Part shown: positions 62,980 through 64,000 of the stretch, one piece after another | How the letters are laid out: every line of letters starts with the position of its first letter | Numbering within the stretch: position 1 is the stretch's first letter | DNA from: BPGX01 sp035405785 | Lineage (GTDB): Bacteria > Bacteroidota > Bacteroidia > B-17B0 > Aurantibacillaceae | Assembly (NCBI GenBank): GCA_035405785.1 | Contig: DAONJS010000008.1 | Span: 1-64,000 of the forward strand | DNA: 64,000 bases | Direction of reading: 5' to 3' | Notes under the pieces: model-generated | What the model was told of the DNA's origin: nothing | What the model saw: the letters and a program-made list of their open reading frames with translations, nothing else | The model's database searches: none | Translations under genes and position numbers: made by a program

Positions 62980-63609
62980 TTAATATGGCGAAGGAGGTAT
63001 GTATCCCTTTATCCATCTCTTTCCTTCCAATATTTCTTTTATTTCTTTTCTATTCAATATCCAATCCATTACTTCTTTAATAATGTACTTTACATAATCA
63101 AGTTCATTTTCATAAAAAAACAAACTTTGATAGTATTCTACTTCTGTGCCTCTATCAGCCTTAAACAAGTAAATATCTCTACCATTAAATAATTTGTAAA
63201 ATAATTCTACATTGTTTCTATATAAATATTCAAGTATCCAAATTTCACAATCTAAGAATGAATTTATTCCGCTACTAATTTTAAATTCAATTTCATACAT
63301 ACCATTATAATCTGGTATTCTAAATTTTTTCCAATAGTCAATTGAAAAATCAATGCTTCTATCTTTTTCATCCGCTTCCCAAATTTCCGATTTAGGAATT
63401 TTAATTGTATAAAGACATGTGTATTTTGATTCCACAAATGAATCAAATAAATAATTACTTTCCTTGTTTATAATTTTAATCTTCTTTTTATTTAATGTTC
63501 TGATAGTAACTTTTTCCCAATAATCAACTAATTCATCCATTAATCTTAATTTATTTTGTGATATCCTCTTTTTAGCTTCTTCTCCGTCAAGCCAATTTTT
63601 ATTAAACAT
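62980..63609 (-). CDS. Hypothetical protein
   Basis: 209 residues, soluble, rich in Lys, Glu, Tyr and Trp (WLDGEEAKKRISQNKLRLMD; DEKDRSIDFSIDYWKKFRIP). No signal peptide or helix. The composition is that of many small immunity-type or phage-defence proteins, but I recognise no family. It converges on the Omp28-like gene and lies downstream of another small unknown gene on the same strand. Confidence 0.55.
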   Translation of the reverse strand: MFNKNWLDGEEAKKRISQNKLRLMDELVDYWEKVTIRTLNKKKIKIINKESNYLFDSFVESKYTCLYTIKIPKSEIWEADEKDRSIDFSIDYWKKFRIPDYNGMYEIEFKISSGINSFLDCEIWILEYLYRNNVELFYKLFNGRDIYLFKADRGTEVEYYQSLFFYENELDYVKYIIKEVMDWILNRKEIKEILEGKRWIKGYIPPSPY

Positions 63610-63704
63610 ATGATGTTGTATTTTTTTTGATATAAATTATCTTGCATATATCCTATTCGCTCTGTGCCGTAAATACTAAATTCCTTCACATACAAACTAT
63701 CCTC

Positions 63705-64000
63705 CTATCCTCCTATTCTCTTATTATCACTACTTCTATTACTTAATTTCTTCTTTAATTCTGTTATATTTGTATATACTTCTACTAATCTCCATTCTCC
63801 AAGTTTATTCTTTTTGAATGTGAAGTCATCAATAAATTGAATATCTTGATTTTCTTTATATACTTTGTTTAGTGCATTTTTATCTAAAAAGAAATCCATA
63901 TACATTATAGCTGTATCGTTTTTGTAGTCATCATAAAAATAGTCTAAAAAAATTTCTCTGACAAGAAAAATTCTTTCTCGACCGCTTATTTCAATTGCAG
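63705..64000 (-). CDS. Hypothetical protein, 5' end outside window
   Basis: The ORF from ATG 63905 has 66 residues, but upstream of it the frame stays open to the window edge (ISGRERIFLVREIFLDYFYD, then YKNDTAIM), so the real protein is longer. The C-terminus reads TNITELKKKLSNRSSDNKRI-GG. No family recognised. A shared text CTATTCGCTC-x-GTGCC lies downstream (63653-63669) and again at 59412-59427, after another gene of this AT-rich group. Confidence 0.5.
   Translation of the reverse strand, partial: AIEISGRERIFLVREIFLDYFYDDYKNDTAIMYMDFFLDKNALNKVYKENQDIQFIDDFTFKKNKLGEWRLVEVYTNITELKKKLSNRSSDNKRIGG

Noticed and set aside
62916..63640. Possible repeat of TTGATGTTGTATTTTTT at 62917 and 63611
   Set aside because: Only about 25 bp of AT-rich similarity, not distinguishable from chance by eye.

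Overview
The window is chromosomal DNA of a low-GC member of the Bacteroidota (roughly 30% GC by eye). The evidence is consistent across the window. Several proteins carry type IX secretion (T9SS) C-terminal sorting domains. There are DUF5777, DUF5723 and Omp28-type outer-membrane families and a PUR-alpha-like (DUF3276) protein. The F-type ATP synthase operon lacks the beta and epsilon genes, as in other Bacteroidota. Shine-Dalgarno sequences are mostly absent, and many genes are preceded by the Bacteroidota -7 box TAnnTTTG, sometimes with a TTTG about 19-21 bp upstream. Gene content suggests a free-living, respiring cell. No phage, plasmid, IS transposase or CRISPR array was seen.

Layout. 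1-2667: a cupin/JmjC-like gene and a tiny repeat-rich lipoprotein gene, embedded in palindromic repeats. 2668-8950: nadC, a large membrane histidine kinase, a TPR protein and a PUR-alpha-like protein. 9183-12329 (minus): an envelope redox-looking group made of a beta-barrel protein, a YceI protein, a di-haem lipoprotein, and a T9SS protein with a CxxCH motif whose start is broken by an A9 homopolymer. 12605-16409: 3-hydroxybutyrate dehydrogenase, a YwqK-type protein, QueE and a CNNM/CBS membrane protein. 16426-25593: a surface-glycan locus with glycosyltransferases, an ABC flippase-like transporter, WbqC, a sugar aminotransferase, a formyltransferase and a methyltransferase. 25773-29841 (minus): an OmpA/TSP3 outer-membrane protein and a large lipoprotein. 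29987-39828: tatC, PadR/PspC, tRNA-Ser(UGA), tRNA-Arg(CCU), a LuxE-like gene, panC, an lpxD-like gene, engB, ubiX and small unknowns. 39894-46099 (minus): queA and atpG-A-H-F-E-B. 46311-56850: a secreted amidase, rhomboid protease, Hsp20, an ABC ATPase with a membrane partner, trmB, a two-TM channel-like protein, a glycosyltransferase and aroB. 57196-64000: a periplasmic PPIase, an Omp28/T9SS protein and several very AT-rich unknown genes, the last one cut by the window edge.

The genes fall into recognisable work groups: tRNA modification (queE, queA, trmB), envelope biogenesis (glycan locus, lpxD-like, tatC, PPIase, OmpA), energy (ATP synthase, haem proteins) and cofactors (nadC, panC, ubiX, aroB).

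The most unusual content is between the genes. Two long palindromic elements share their ends but have unrelated interiors that each fold into nested inverted repeats (1222-1410 and 2069-2347). Eight copies of a hairpin module keep their flanks while both stems change with mostly compensating bases (2503-2589, 9054-9142, 56864-57071). A 90-bp duplication carries a promoter box (60083-60172 and 60866-60955). A strong hairpin lies directly behind atpE. Low-complexity octamer-like repeats fill many gaps and reach into the ends of coding sequences. All calls come from reading the sequence; no database search was run.
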